DNA of 46,946 bases from an uncultured Saprospiraceae bacterium (GCA_938015925.1 CALLVY010000005.1:1-46946), one strand, 5' to 3'. Positions 39,201 through 46,946 are shown, numbered from the stretch's first letter. Program-made: numbers and translations. Notes: generated by a model from the letters alone, not told the origin.

Positions 39201-39522
39201 AGACCTTATCTAGCCGACTGAACCTTTTACTGGAGAAAATAGTAGAGGTTAAATTAAGAGTGTTCAGCAAAATAGAATCCTGAATTTAAGGACTTATAGG
39301 AGTATCCAGAAAAGGATTAAACTAAATCATAGCTTTGATCCGAATCAATATTCGATATATTGGAGATTTAGGATTGGATAATCCCTTTTTTATTTTTTCT
39401 CGAAACTTCTAGTAGTAAATTCCCTAATCCAATTCTTCTCCGTAATTCAGAACACTAAAAAATCTTCCTTCCTTTTTTCCCTATTCTTTCCTTACCTTTA
39501 AAAAAAAAGGTCCCCTAAAAGT

Positions 39523-40827
39523 ATGACTAAAGAACCAAAGAAAAACATCATCATTTGCCTCGATGGTACCAACAATCAATTCGGCCAAGACAAATCCAAC
39601 ATCATTAAACTGTTTCAAATGCTGGAGCGGGAGCCGGGTCAACAAATTGCCTATTATGATCCCGGTGTAGGGACGATGGGAGACCCTAGTTACAAAACAG
39701 CAATCGCTAGAAAAATAAACCAGGGATTGGGATTGGCTTTCGGACGAGGACTGATGAAAAATCTGATAGAGGCTTACACCTTTCTCATGGACCACTACAA
39801 TGACGGAGATCAAGTCTTTATTTTTGGATTCAGTAGAGGGGCCTATACCGCCAGGGCTTTGGCTGCTTTTATTAGGGATTGCGGGCTGTTTGAAAAATGG
39901 GCAAAGAATCTTTTGCCTTATGCCGTAAGGCTTTTCCTACAAGAAGCTTCGCAGGATGAAGATGGTTTCTATAAGGTGCTCTCTGGTTTTAGAAGTACCT
40001 ATGGAAGACTGTTGAATAGAGAAAGAGATCCACGCTATCCAAAGAAAAAAAGTAAGACTGCCAATTATCAACTCCGCATTCATTTCCTTGGACTCTTTGA
40101 TACCGTCAAAAGCTATGGTTGGATCACTAATCCAATCGTTCTGCGCAATGAAGCGAAAAATGACAGTGTGATGAACGTTAGGCATGCCCTTTCTATCGAT
40201 GAAAAAAGAATTTTTTTTAAGCAGATGCATTGGAAATCTTCTAAGCTCGAACATCAAAGCTGTAAGGAAGTATGGTTTGCGGGAACACATTCTGATGTGG
40301 GCGGTGGTTATCCAGAGAAAGATTCCGGACTAGCCAAAATTTCCTTAGAGTGGATGGTTCACGAAGCGATTGCTTTTGGGTTGAAAGTTGATCTTAAGGG
40401 ATACGGCAAAATTTTTTTAAGAGAACAAGACGAGCAAAAAAAATGGATACCTCGTAAGCTGAAGGATGAAGACAAAGGGAAATACGCAGCCCCTGATGCT
40501 AGCGCGGTGGCGCATGAATCACTTACTACCATATGGAGGTTTGCTCAACTAGTGCCAAAGAAATCTAAATCATGGGAGACGGCTTGGTGGAGCCGAACGA
40601 TTAAGAGTCAGAAAGAACGGTTAGGTTTGGAGAAAGATGATAATCGCTTGCTGATCCATGAAAGTGTCATCGAACGTATCAATAATGATAAAATCCAATA
40701 TCGACCTAAAAACCTTCTTTCCAGATTAGAATTAAAAGGGGATATCAATAAGCTTCCGAAAGCTAACATCGAGTATAGAAAATCACCGGAAGAAGTTTTT
40801 AAGCCTAAGCGTGTGGAAGAGGATTGA
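39523..40827 (+). CDS. DUF2235 domain alpha/beta hydrolase (Tle1-phospholipase-like)
   Basis: 434 aa. KNIIICLDGTNNQFGQDKSNIIKLFQML, YYDPGVGT, FIFGFSRGAYTARALAAFIRDCGLF, WFAGTHSDVGGGYPEKDSGLAKISLEWM. Confidence 0.9.
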   Translation: MTKEPKKNIIICLDGTNNQFGQDKSNIIKLFQMLEREPGQQIAYYDPGVGTMGDPSYKTAIARKINQGLGLAFGRGLMKNLIEAYTFLMDHYNDGDQVFIFGFSRGAYTARALAAFIRDCGLFEKWAKNLLPYAVRLFLQEASQDEDGFYKVLSGFRSTYGRLLNRERDPRYPKKKSKTANYQLRIHFLGLFDTVKSYGWITNPIVLRNEAKNDSVMNVRHALSIDEKRIFFKQMHWKSSKLEHQSCKEVWFAGTHSDVGGGYPEKDSGLAKISLEWMVHEAIAFGLKVDLKGYGKIFLREQDEQKKWIPRKLKDEDKGKYAAPDASAVAHESLTTIWRFAQLVPKKSKSWETAWWSRTIKSQKERLGLEKDDNRLLIHESVIERINNDKIQYRPKNLLSRLELKGDINKLPKANIEYRKSPEEVFKPKRVEED

Positions 40828-40895
40828 ATAGCTTATTGAGAAGTGATTTCTTTCTAAAGATTTTGGGCTTAATAAATTTTGATAAAGAAAACATT

Positions 40896-41543
40896 ATGTA
40901 TAAGTATATAGAAAAAAATAGAGGAGCGCTTTTAGCGAGACTTAAAGAAGATAATATGGATAACTATCTCTATTTGCTTAATCCTAAAAGAGATGTTAAT
41001 AAAATAGACTATCAAAAAAAGTATAAAAATTTTTGGCGCTTATATGCTGCAAGATTATCTAATGAGTTTTGTGAAAATCATTTCCAAGTACTTAAAAAAG
41101 AGATTCAAAATCCTTCTGGTGATCTTAAAAAAATTGTGACCTCTTTAGCTAAAGTTCCTTCAAATAAAGCTAGAGAAGTAGGAAGTTTGCATTTTTCATT
41201 CAGTACAAAGTTGTTGCATGTCGCAAATCCTGAGACTCCTATTTATGACAAAATGGTTAAGGAATTTTACTTTTTTTCTGAGCCTAAACCGAAGACCAAG
41301 CCTAAGAGCAAGACAGAATTTGAAGATAGATTAGAAAAGGTCAATGACTTTTACGATTTTCTGATCGATGAATATGAGCGAATACGAACTAGAGGTTTAT
41401 TGGCTAAATCAATGAAAACTTTTAGAAAAGAATTTAAATCAAATAGGATTACTGATGTAAAGATTATTGATACAATGATTTGGTTGTTTGTTGATTATCT
41501 GAGAAAGGAGGCTGCTCTTAGAAAAGATTTTTTTTACGATTAA
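40896..41543 (+). CDS. Hypothetical protein, possibly HhH/OGG-like
   Basis: ORF 40824-41543, likely start at ATG 40896 (MYKYIEKNRGALLARLKEDN). Segment LHFSFSTKLLHVANPETPIYDKMV resembles the SF.SK.LH...P...PIYD motif of HhH-glycosylase-like hypotheticals. Confidence 0.6.
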   Translation: MYKYIEKNRGALLARLKEDNMDNYLYLLNPKRDVNKIDYQKKYKNFWRLYAARLSNEFCENHFQVLKKEIQNPSGDLKKIVTSLAKVPSNKAREVGSLHFSFSTKLLHVANPETPIYDKMVKEFYFFSEPKPKTKPKSKTEFEDRLEKVNDFYDFLIDEYERIRTRGLLAKSMKTFRKEFKSNRITDVKIIDTMIWLFVDYLRKEAALRKDFFYD

Positions 41544-41555
41544 TGAAAAATAACT

Positions 41556-42242
41556 GTGAAACTAAAATACTCCAAATGCTATCCAGATCAAAGCGACATA
41601 TACTTCGCTCCAGATAGTATCAATGCAAACGAAGCTCTCCAATTATTCCAATCCTTCAACTGGGACGAAGAAGTTCAGAAAGAAGTAGAACATTATAGTC
41701 CAAGCATCGATTACATTAGGATTGAGGATAAGCAAAGAATAATCTTTTCGGGAATAGGCAAGGGGGCTTTAAAGTCTTTTATGGTGATGTTTATCTATCC
41801 CAATAATCCTGGCCTGGAAAAGTGTTTTGAGGAGGAAAATTATTTTCAAGCCAAGGATGTCTCTGCCATTGTGTCGATTAAGGAAGCCAAGGCGCTTTTG
41901 GAAAAATTTCTGGAAGGAGAAGACGAAGGAGTGCTGAAAATATTGCAGGAAAGTGAGGAAGAGGCGATTGAGGAACCTGTGGAACAGGCGAAGAACCTTG
42001 TGAGCACTTCTTCTCCGGAAATTGAGAAAAACTATTCTGAAGAAGTAGGTACTTACTATAGTATTTTTGAACATGAAATAGTTGTTCGAATTTTAAGTCT
42101 CTTAGTAGCTTCTTTGTTTTCCTTTTTGACTTTTTCTTTCTGGAGGATAAGCGGTATAAATGTATTTTCGCTATGCTTTGGAATTTTAGCACTTGGGTTT
42201 ATCTTTGGGGCGATTTATTATGAGCGCAAGCGTGGGAAGTGA
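41556..42242 (+). CDS. Hypothetical protein with two C-terminal TM segments (GTG start)
   Basis: 228 aa. Acidic soluble region, then ILSLLVASLFSFLTFSFWRI and VFSLCFGILALGFIFGAIYYERKR. Confidence 0.7.
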   Translation: MKLKYSKCYPDQSDIYFAPDSINANEALQLFQSFNWDEEVQKEVEHYSPSIDYIRIEDKQRIIFSGIGKGALKSFMVMFIYPNNPGLEKCFEEENYFQAKDVSAIVSIKEAKALLEKFLEGEDEGVLKILQESEEEAIEEPVEQAKNLVSTSSPEIEKNYSEEVGTYYSIFEHEIVVRILSLLVASLFSFLTFSFWRISGINVFSLCFGILALGFIFGAIYYERKRGK

Positions 42243-42281
42243 AGAGTATTACAAGTAGAATTGATTTTAAATACGTAAACA

Positions 42282-42755
42282 TTGATAAGTAATAAAAAAG
42301 TAATCTACATTGACATGGATGATGTATTGTGTGCTTATTCACAAGCCCATGCCCATGCCATAGAAAAAAATCCTGGGATAAAATATCCTCAAAGTCAGTA
42401 TGGGTTTTTTAGGAATTTGCCTCCAATCCCTAATGCAATAGAGACTGTCAATTATTTAGCTTCGCAAAACCTATTTGAAGTTTATATTTTAACGGCCCCT
42501 TCTGTAAAAAATCCTTTGTGTTACACCGAAAAAAGACTTTGGATTGAAGATCATTTTGGTATCCATATGGTAGACCGTTTAATCATCTCCCCAAACAAAG
42601 GATTAAATAAAGGAGATTATCTCATAGATGACCATGACTTTGGGAGAGGTCAGGAAAATTTTGAAGGTATACTTTTAAAATTTGGTTCCAAGGAATACTC
42701 GAATTGGCAGTTGGTATTAAAGTATTTTCAAGATCAATACCAATTAGTTACTTAG
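42282..42755 (+). CDS. 5'(3')-deoxyribonucleotidase-like HAD protein
   Basis: 157 aa. VIYIDMDDVLCAYSQAHA, VYILTAPSVKNPLCYTEKRLWIEDHFG, KGDYLIDDHDFGRGQENFEG. Confidence 0.85.
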   Translation: MISNKKVIYIDMDDVLCAYSQAHAHAIEKNPGIKYPQSQYGFFRNLPPIPNAIETVNYLASQNLFEVYILTAPSVKNPLCYTEKRLWIEDHFGIHMVDRLIISPNKGLNKGDYLIDDHDFGRGQENFEGILLKFGSKEYSNWQLVLKYFQDQYQLVT

Positions 42756-42867
42756 TAGAAGCCTTCCTTTGCCAAGAAAAGAAAATAAGAATAGGATTAA
42801 ACTACGAACTAATACTTGATGTTTGTAGAAGGTGAAAAAAAACACACTTTACCTAAATCATCTTCCT

Positions 42868-43521
42868 CTACCCACAAGCCCAAAAAAAGCGAAAATCAAA
42901 CTCATCCTTCGCCGGAGCACCAAAATAAACTTCCTCCAACCAATCCTGCTCCGCAATAAACAGATTCCCAGTAGAAACCGTAACCAAAAGAAAAGGATTT
43001 TTCTTGGCATGTTTCTTCAGTCGTTTCAGCGCTTTGGGAAGGACATAAGGGAAAAAAGAATTCATGATGCAAATACAATCTACGACAGGCAAGGCATCTT
43101 TCTTTTTGGTAGCATCTCCTTGAAAACATTGTACCGAATCTAAACCCAGTTTTTTTATCCATTTATTAGTGGCCTTCACTCTCTGTGGAATCATTTCCAC
43201 CCCATAAAAATCGACCTCTTCCCAAAGTAGGGCACCATAAAAAAGAACCCGACCACAACCGCTACCCAAGTCCAAAATTTTTTCGGGCCGGTAGGGTTCC
43301 AGTTTTTCAAACAATCTATGGATGTAAAAATAAGGATTGTCGCCCTGATAGATTCGGTGCTTTACTCCGTATTGACGTACGAGTTCAGGTAGTGGGATTT
43401 TGTCCTCCACTTTTTCGATTTGTATACCCAGAAGTGCATCCATCACATCATCTTCCGGCAACTTTCCTTTTCGATGAATTTTCCTTAGGGTCTTAGCAAT
43501 CTTTTTCGCTTTTTTATTCAT
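42868..43521 (-). CDS. Class I SAM-dependent methyltransferase, overlapping the maturase stop
   Basis: Likely start ATG 43521 (MNKKAKKIAKTLRKIHRKG) within ORF 42868-43554. Motif I KILDLGSGCGRVLFYGALL, acidic loop DFYGVEM, VVDCICIMNSFFPYVLPKALKRLKKHA. Confidence 0.85.
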   Translation of the reverse strand: MNKKAKKIAKTLRKIHRKGKLPEDDVMDALLGIQIEKVEDKIPLPELVRQYGVKHRIYQGDNPYFYIHRLFEKLEPYRPEKILDLGSGCGRVLFYGALLWEEVDFYGVEMIPQRVKATNKWIKKLGLDSVQCFQGDATKKKDALPVVDCICIMNSFFPYVLPKALKRLKKHAKKNPFLLVTVSTGNLFIAEQDWLEEVYFGAPAKDEFDFRFFWACG

Positions 43522-45016
43522 CGTCCATTCCCATTTCTTCGATTGGGAATTCACTGAATACTTTTTCTAAAAGATTGATGGCCTCCTTGCGTTTTTCCAA
43601 ACTGATTTCATAATCTGTTTTGGCTATTTCCGTATCCGCACCACAATGGGGGCAATCTTTTTCATTGTGCAATAGAAATTGATTGCAGGATCGACATTGT
43701 TCCATTAAGTCAGGGACCTTTCCAAATTCAGGTGATTTTTCGCCTTCCATCCCGCTGATTGGCTTGACGAGTAAGTCGTGAATCTGGTCTTCAGAAGTGG
43801 ATATTTGCCGGCCTTTGGCTTGGCTTGGATCGGCTGGAATTTCTTCGAGAATCAATTCAAATCTGCCGATGTCAAAAGAACCACATCCTGCTTCTTCGAC
43901 CTTCTGAATTCTTTCGCGGAGTCCATCCTTTTTGAGTTCGGATACCCGGTAGTGGCAATAGGGATTATTGCCAGGTCTGCCAAGGAGAGAATGAGAAGTC
44001 CAGGTACAACCCGCTTTGCACACATCGGCATAATAGCAGGTTTTGCAAAATCCCCAGAGACTGTCTCTGGATCGCAATCTACCAAAATGGATTTCAGGAC
44101 TCTTGGTCCAAATTTCTTCTATACTAAGGTCTTTTACATTACCTCCGGTATAGCCATTGGTCGGCAAAGAAGGGCAGCCCTTAACGGCTCCATCTGCTTC
44201 GATGCCTATGACTGTTTGGCCAGCACTACAACCCGTCCAGTGAATGTTGACGCCAGTGATATTTCGAAGCTTATATTCATAAGGTCCAAAATAGCCGATA
44301 TTGTTGCCGATGACCATGGTTAGGCCCATTTCATTGCCTTCGTCAAAAAGTTCAGCCAGTAGAGGGAATAGCGTGTCGAGCTGGTGAGGCTGGAGCAATA
44401 ATTCGTCATTGTCAACGGCATTGCCCATGGCGACGGTCAATTGTAATTGCCATTGTTCGGCTCCGGCTGCTACGATGGTATACATGAGTTCGCGGAGTTG
44501 TGGAATGGTTGCAGGGCCAATCTGGGTATTGACAGAGCCATTGAGTCCGGCTGCTCTGGCGCGTTTGAGTACATCCAGCGCCATGTCGAAAGAACCTTTG
44601 ACGCCTCGGACATTGTCATGCAATTCGGCGAGGCCATCGATAGAAACACCAAGTCCCTGGAGGCCGGCATCAAGGGCTGCTTCGAGCCTTTTGGCATTGA
44701 AAGCCCATCCACCAGTTTGCAAGCCACAATAAATGTCGTGGTCGCGCAAAGCCCGGATGATGCGAGTCCAATCGCTTTTTAAAAAAGCTTCACCACCGAT
44801 TAGGGTAACTTCGCGAGTGCCCAAACGAGCCAGTCCTTCAACGATTTCTAAACAATCTTCCGTGCTTAATTCGTCGGGTCTTATCTTTCCTGCTCTGGAG
44901 CCACAATGTTTGCATTTGAGGTTACAGGCGAGTGTCAATTCCCAGACCACATGCACAGGAATATGGTTAAGATGGTCGTCTTGACTTCTCGATCGGACAG
45001 GTGTATTTTCTGTCAT
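43514..45016 (-). CDS. Radical SAM/SPASM peptide maturase-like protein with C-terminal zinc-ribbon-like tail
   Basis: 500 aa. WELTLACNLKCKHCGS (CxxxCxxC), TLIGGEAFL, SPASM cysteines GCSAGQ...KGCPS...GFCKTCYYADVCKAGCTW...PYCHYR, tail CRSCNQFLLHNEKDCPHCG. Confidence 0.93.
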   Translation of the reverse strand: MTENTPVRSRSQDDHLNHIPVHVVWELTLACNLKCKHCGSRAGKIRPDELSTEDCLEIVEGLARLGTREVTLIGGEAFLKSDWTRIIRALRDHDIYCGLQTGGWAFNAKRLEAALDAGLQGLGVSIDGLAELHDNVRGVKGSFDMALDVLKRARAAGLNGSVNTQIGPATIPQLRELMYTIVAAGAEQWQLQLTVAMGNAVDNDELLLQPHQLDTLFPLLAELFDEGNEMGLTMVIGNNIGYFGPYEYKLRNITGVNIHWTGCSAGQTVIGIEADGAVKGCPSLPTNGYTGGNVKDLSIEEIWTKSPEIHFGRLRSRDSLWGFCKTCYYADVCKAGCTWTSHSLLGRPGNNPYCHYRVSELKKDGLRERIQKVEEAGCGSFDIGRFELILEEIPADPSQAKGRQISTSEDQIHDLLVKPISGMEGEKSPEFGKVPDLMEQCRSCNQFLLHNEKDCPHCGADTEIAKTDYEISLEKRKEAINLLEKVFSEFPIEEMGMDDE

Positions 45017-45036
45017 AATAAATGGTTAGTTGTCAG

Positions 45037-45051
45037 AACGTCGCAGACGTT
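45037..45051 (-). promoter_or_regulatory. Intercistronic stem-loop AACGTC-tgc-GACGTT between last small-peptide gene and maturase gene
   Basis: Perfect 6-bp stem in the 80-nt gap; no U tract after it. Confidence 0.5.
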
Positions 45052-45096
45052 ACTGTGTTTGGAATTTCTATTAAGGAGGCTTGACTTGTCTGGTGT

Positions 45097-45312
45097 TTAT
45101 TTTTTGCGTTTGCTTTTGCTCTTTCTTTTGATTTTCTTTGGTTTTGCGGCTTCTACTTTTGCGATTTCCAAATTGAGGACTTCCAAAGCAGCTGAAACAT
45201 TACCGTGTTGAGCCAACCATTTTTCAGATACTTTGAGCATGGCTTTCATTTCTTTAAGATTGCCGGTGGCTGCAGCATTGTGAATGGCAACTCCGTAGGG
45301 TACTACTGGCAT
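45097..45312 (-). CDS. Small DUF1843-like peptide P1 (candidate maturase substrate) with Lys/Arg-rich tail
   Basis: MPVVPYGVAIHNAAATGNLKEMKAMLKVSEKWLAQHGNVSAALEVLNLEIAKVEAAKPKKIKRKSKSKRKK. Start at 45312 (or 45318). Confidence 0.85.
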   Translation of the reverse strand: MPVVPYGVAIHNAAATGNLKEMKAMLKVSEKWLAQHGNVSAALEVLNLEIAKVEAAKPKKIKRKSKSKRKK

Positions 45313-45457
45313 GAGCATTTGTTTTTAGGCTCTGCTTTTTGGGCAGATGGGGTTAAAAAAAAGAAGAAACCTGATTGACGTTTTTCTAAACGGAGACAGA
45401 AGGGAAAAGTGATTCAGGAAAATTCGCAAACAGGTTTCGACTATTAGGAGCAATTTA

Positions 45458-45673
45458 TCATTTTTTGCTTTTACGTTTAGTTTTAGTTTTTCTTCTAGGT
45501 TTAGAGAGGGCTTCTGCTTTTGCAATTTCGAGGTTGAGTAACTCTAAGGCAGCAGAAACATTGCCATGTTGCTCCAGCCATTTCTCCGCTTTTTTAAGCG
45601 TGGATTTCATCTGTTTTAGATTACCAGTTGCGGCGGCGTTATGAATCGCAACACCATATAATACGATTGCCAT
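45458..45673 (-). CDS. Small DUF1843-like peptide P2 (candidate maturase substrate) with Lys/Arg-rich tail
   Basis: MAIVLYGVAIHNAAATGNLKQMKSTLKKAEKWLEQHGNVSAALELLNLEIAKAEALSKPRRKTKTKRKSKK. Start at 45673, agreeing with P1 and P3. Confidence 0.87.
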   Translation of the reverse strand: MAIVLYGVAIHNAAATGNLKQMKSTLKKAEKWLEQHGNVSAALELLNLEIAKAEALSKPRRKTKTKRKSKK

Positions 45674-45794
45674 AATTTTGTTTTTTAGGTTTAAAAAATA
45701 GAGCATTAAAAGTCTGGTTCAAAAATGAATTTGAACGAGTTGTTACGCAAGAAAAAGAAGCGTAAACTTAAAGCATAAGAAAAGAAGTGAAAGT

Positions 45795-45971
45795 TAGGTA
45801 CGAGCTTCTAACTTAGCAATTTCTTGCTTGAGAATTTCTACTGCTCCGGAAACGTTGCCGTGTTCTTTTAGCCATTTTTCAGCTTGCTTTTTTAGGGCTT
45901 TCATTTTGCGGATATCGCCAGAAGCGACGGTTTTGTGAATGGAGGTTGCGTAAAGAGGAACTACTGCCATG
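45795..45971 (-). CDS. Small DUF1843-like peptide P3 (candidate maturase substrate), 58 aa, no basic tail; absent from supplied ORF track
   Basis: Own translation: MAVVPLYATSIHKTVASGDIRKMKALKKQAEKWLKEHGNVSGAVEILKQEIAKLEART*. ATG 45971, stop 45795-45797. Clear paralogue of P1/P2. Confidence 0.88.
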
Positions 45972-46384
45972 ATTGAGGTGTTTTAGGGTTTAAAAAATAA
46001 TTTTCTCCGAGGGATCGGTGAAAAAATTTATCTAATTTAGTAAAATAAAAAGAATAAAAGAATAAATGACAAATAAAATAACAGCTTAATTGTAAAAATA
46101 AATATCAGCAGTAGGTTTATTGTTTTGCTTTTGATTATCTAAACTTGTTTGGAAAAAATAAAAATTGATTATATGGTATGGGGTCTCGAATTTTTTTTCG
46201 AATAAAAAATGGAAATAAGAAAAGGCGAGTGGAGGAGGAGACATTGCTTCGTGAACGAAGGGGGCTAAGTCCGAAGTTGAACGAAAATGAGCACTAGAAT
46301 ACTATGGAAACTTTGAGTACTTTTGTCGCGGGAAAAAGATTTGAAAATAGCCAACTCGATTCGAGCTAAATCTAAAAAAAGAAT

Positions 46385-46885
46385 ATGGATAACTATAAAT
46401 GTAAAACCTGCGGAAAAGAACACGCTGTATTCAAAGCAGTCGAAGTTTCCAAGCCGGAAAGAATCCTGGAAATTGCAGAAGCAGAAAGAGCACAAAGAGT
46501 AAAGGAAATCCAAGGCAGTTATCTCATTGATGATACGCTCTTTCTTTTGCAAGGCGATATTTTTATTTATAAAGAGGAGGAGGAAAAACCTTTCTTCACC
46601 TGGTCGGTATGGGTGTCGATTTCTTTGGCGGACTTCCAGTCGAAGGCCAAAGAATTAGAAGAAAGAAAGAATGTGGTATTTGATGGACAATTAGAAACCG
46701 CACTGCCTTTTTATGAAAAAACAAAAGGCCTGAAGGTGAAAGTCTTTATCAATTTAGACTATGATTATTCTGTCGTGAAAATAGCGGAAGCGAGTCCAAT
46801 AAAAGAAGACCAATCTGAAAAGATTACGGATGTTAGAGTGATGACCTTGTTGGATAGGTTTTACCATCCACTTGTTAAGTCTTAG
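46385..46885 (+). CDS. DUF2199-like protein
   Basis: 166 aa. MDNYKCKTCGKEH...SYLIDDTLFLLQGDIFIYK...FTWSVWVSISLADF; matches the remembered DUF2199 layout (N-terminal CxxC, IDDxxFFVRG-like, WVSLS-like). Confidence 0.7.
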   Translation: MDNYKCKTCGKEHAVFKAVEVSKPERILEIAEAERAQRVKEIQGSYLIDDTLFLLQGDIFIYKEEEEKPFFTWSVWVSISLADFQSKAKELEERKNVVFDGQLETALPFYEKTKGLKVKVFINLDYDYSVVKIAEASPIKEDQSEKITDVRVMTLLDRFYHPLVKS

Positions 46886-46946
46886 GTTTAATCTGCAAAA
46901 GGCAATAAAGAAATAGAGATCGCTATAAAGTTGGTAAACATGTGAA

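Noticed and set aside
43778-44984. Plus-strand ORFs (181, 107, 111, 83 aa) opposite the maturase gene
   Set aside because: Shadow ORFs in a more GC-rich gene; radical SAM/SPASM motifs on the minus strand are unambiguous.
45325-45525. Minus-strand 66-aa ORF between peptide genes P2 and P1
   Set aside because: Overlaps the P2 tail out of frame, lacks the conserved peptide pattern.
45725-45778. Plus-strand micro-ORF MNLNELLRKKKKRKLKA between P3 and P2
   Set aside because: Only 17 codons, antisense to the operon, with composition explained by local A-rich sequence; no supporting signal.
1-46946. CRISPR arrays, rRNA, tRNA, transposases
   Set aside because: No regular direct-repeat/spacer pattern, tRNA-like cloverleaf, rRNA signature or transposase motif was noticed by eye; a tool scan would be needed to exclude them fully.

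Overview
The gene content and a near-consensus TTG-N18-TATATTTG promoter suggest a Bacteroidota chromosome. Four blocks are visible. (1) 1-24.7 kb, minus strand: a very large NRPS locus. One 7067-aa ORF carries seven A-T units (truncated starter C half-domain, then six complete internal C domains). It overlaps by 13 nt a second NRPS gene that is cut by the left window edge and absent from the ORF track. The second gene has an N-terminal TubC-like docking domain, a C domain, and an A domain interrupted by a luciferase-like (LLM) monooxygenase domain with a Gly-like partial specificity code. Two exported or membrane serine hydrolases lie directly upstream. (2) 29.5-38.5 kb: mostly housekeeping (TsaD, bactofilin, a hypothetical + DUF3822 + RsmD trio, ArgS, GlnS, VOC protein). 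RsmD has an altered motif IV. (3) 38.6-42.8 kb, plus strand: an accessory-looking group (HNH-like protein, DUF2235/Tle1-like hydrolase, hypotheticals, a 5'(3')-deoxyribonucleotidase-like protein). (4) 42.9-46.0 kb, minus strand: a compact RiPP-like operon of three paralogous small peptides (DUF1843-like; one of 58 aa is missing from the ORF track), a radical SAM/SPASM maturase with a C-terminal CxxC...CxxC tail, and a SAM-dependent methyltransferase whose start overlaps the maturase stop. Blocks 4 and 1 are the best candidates for new biology. All family assignments come from motifs read by eye; no searches were run.
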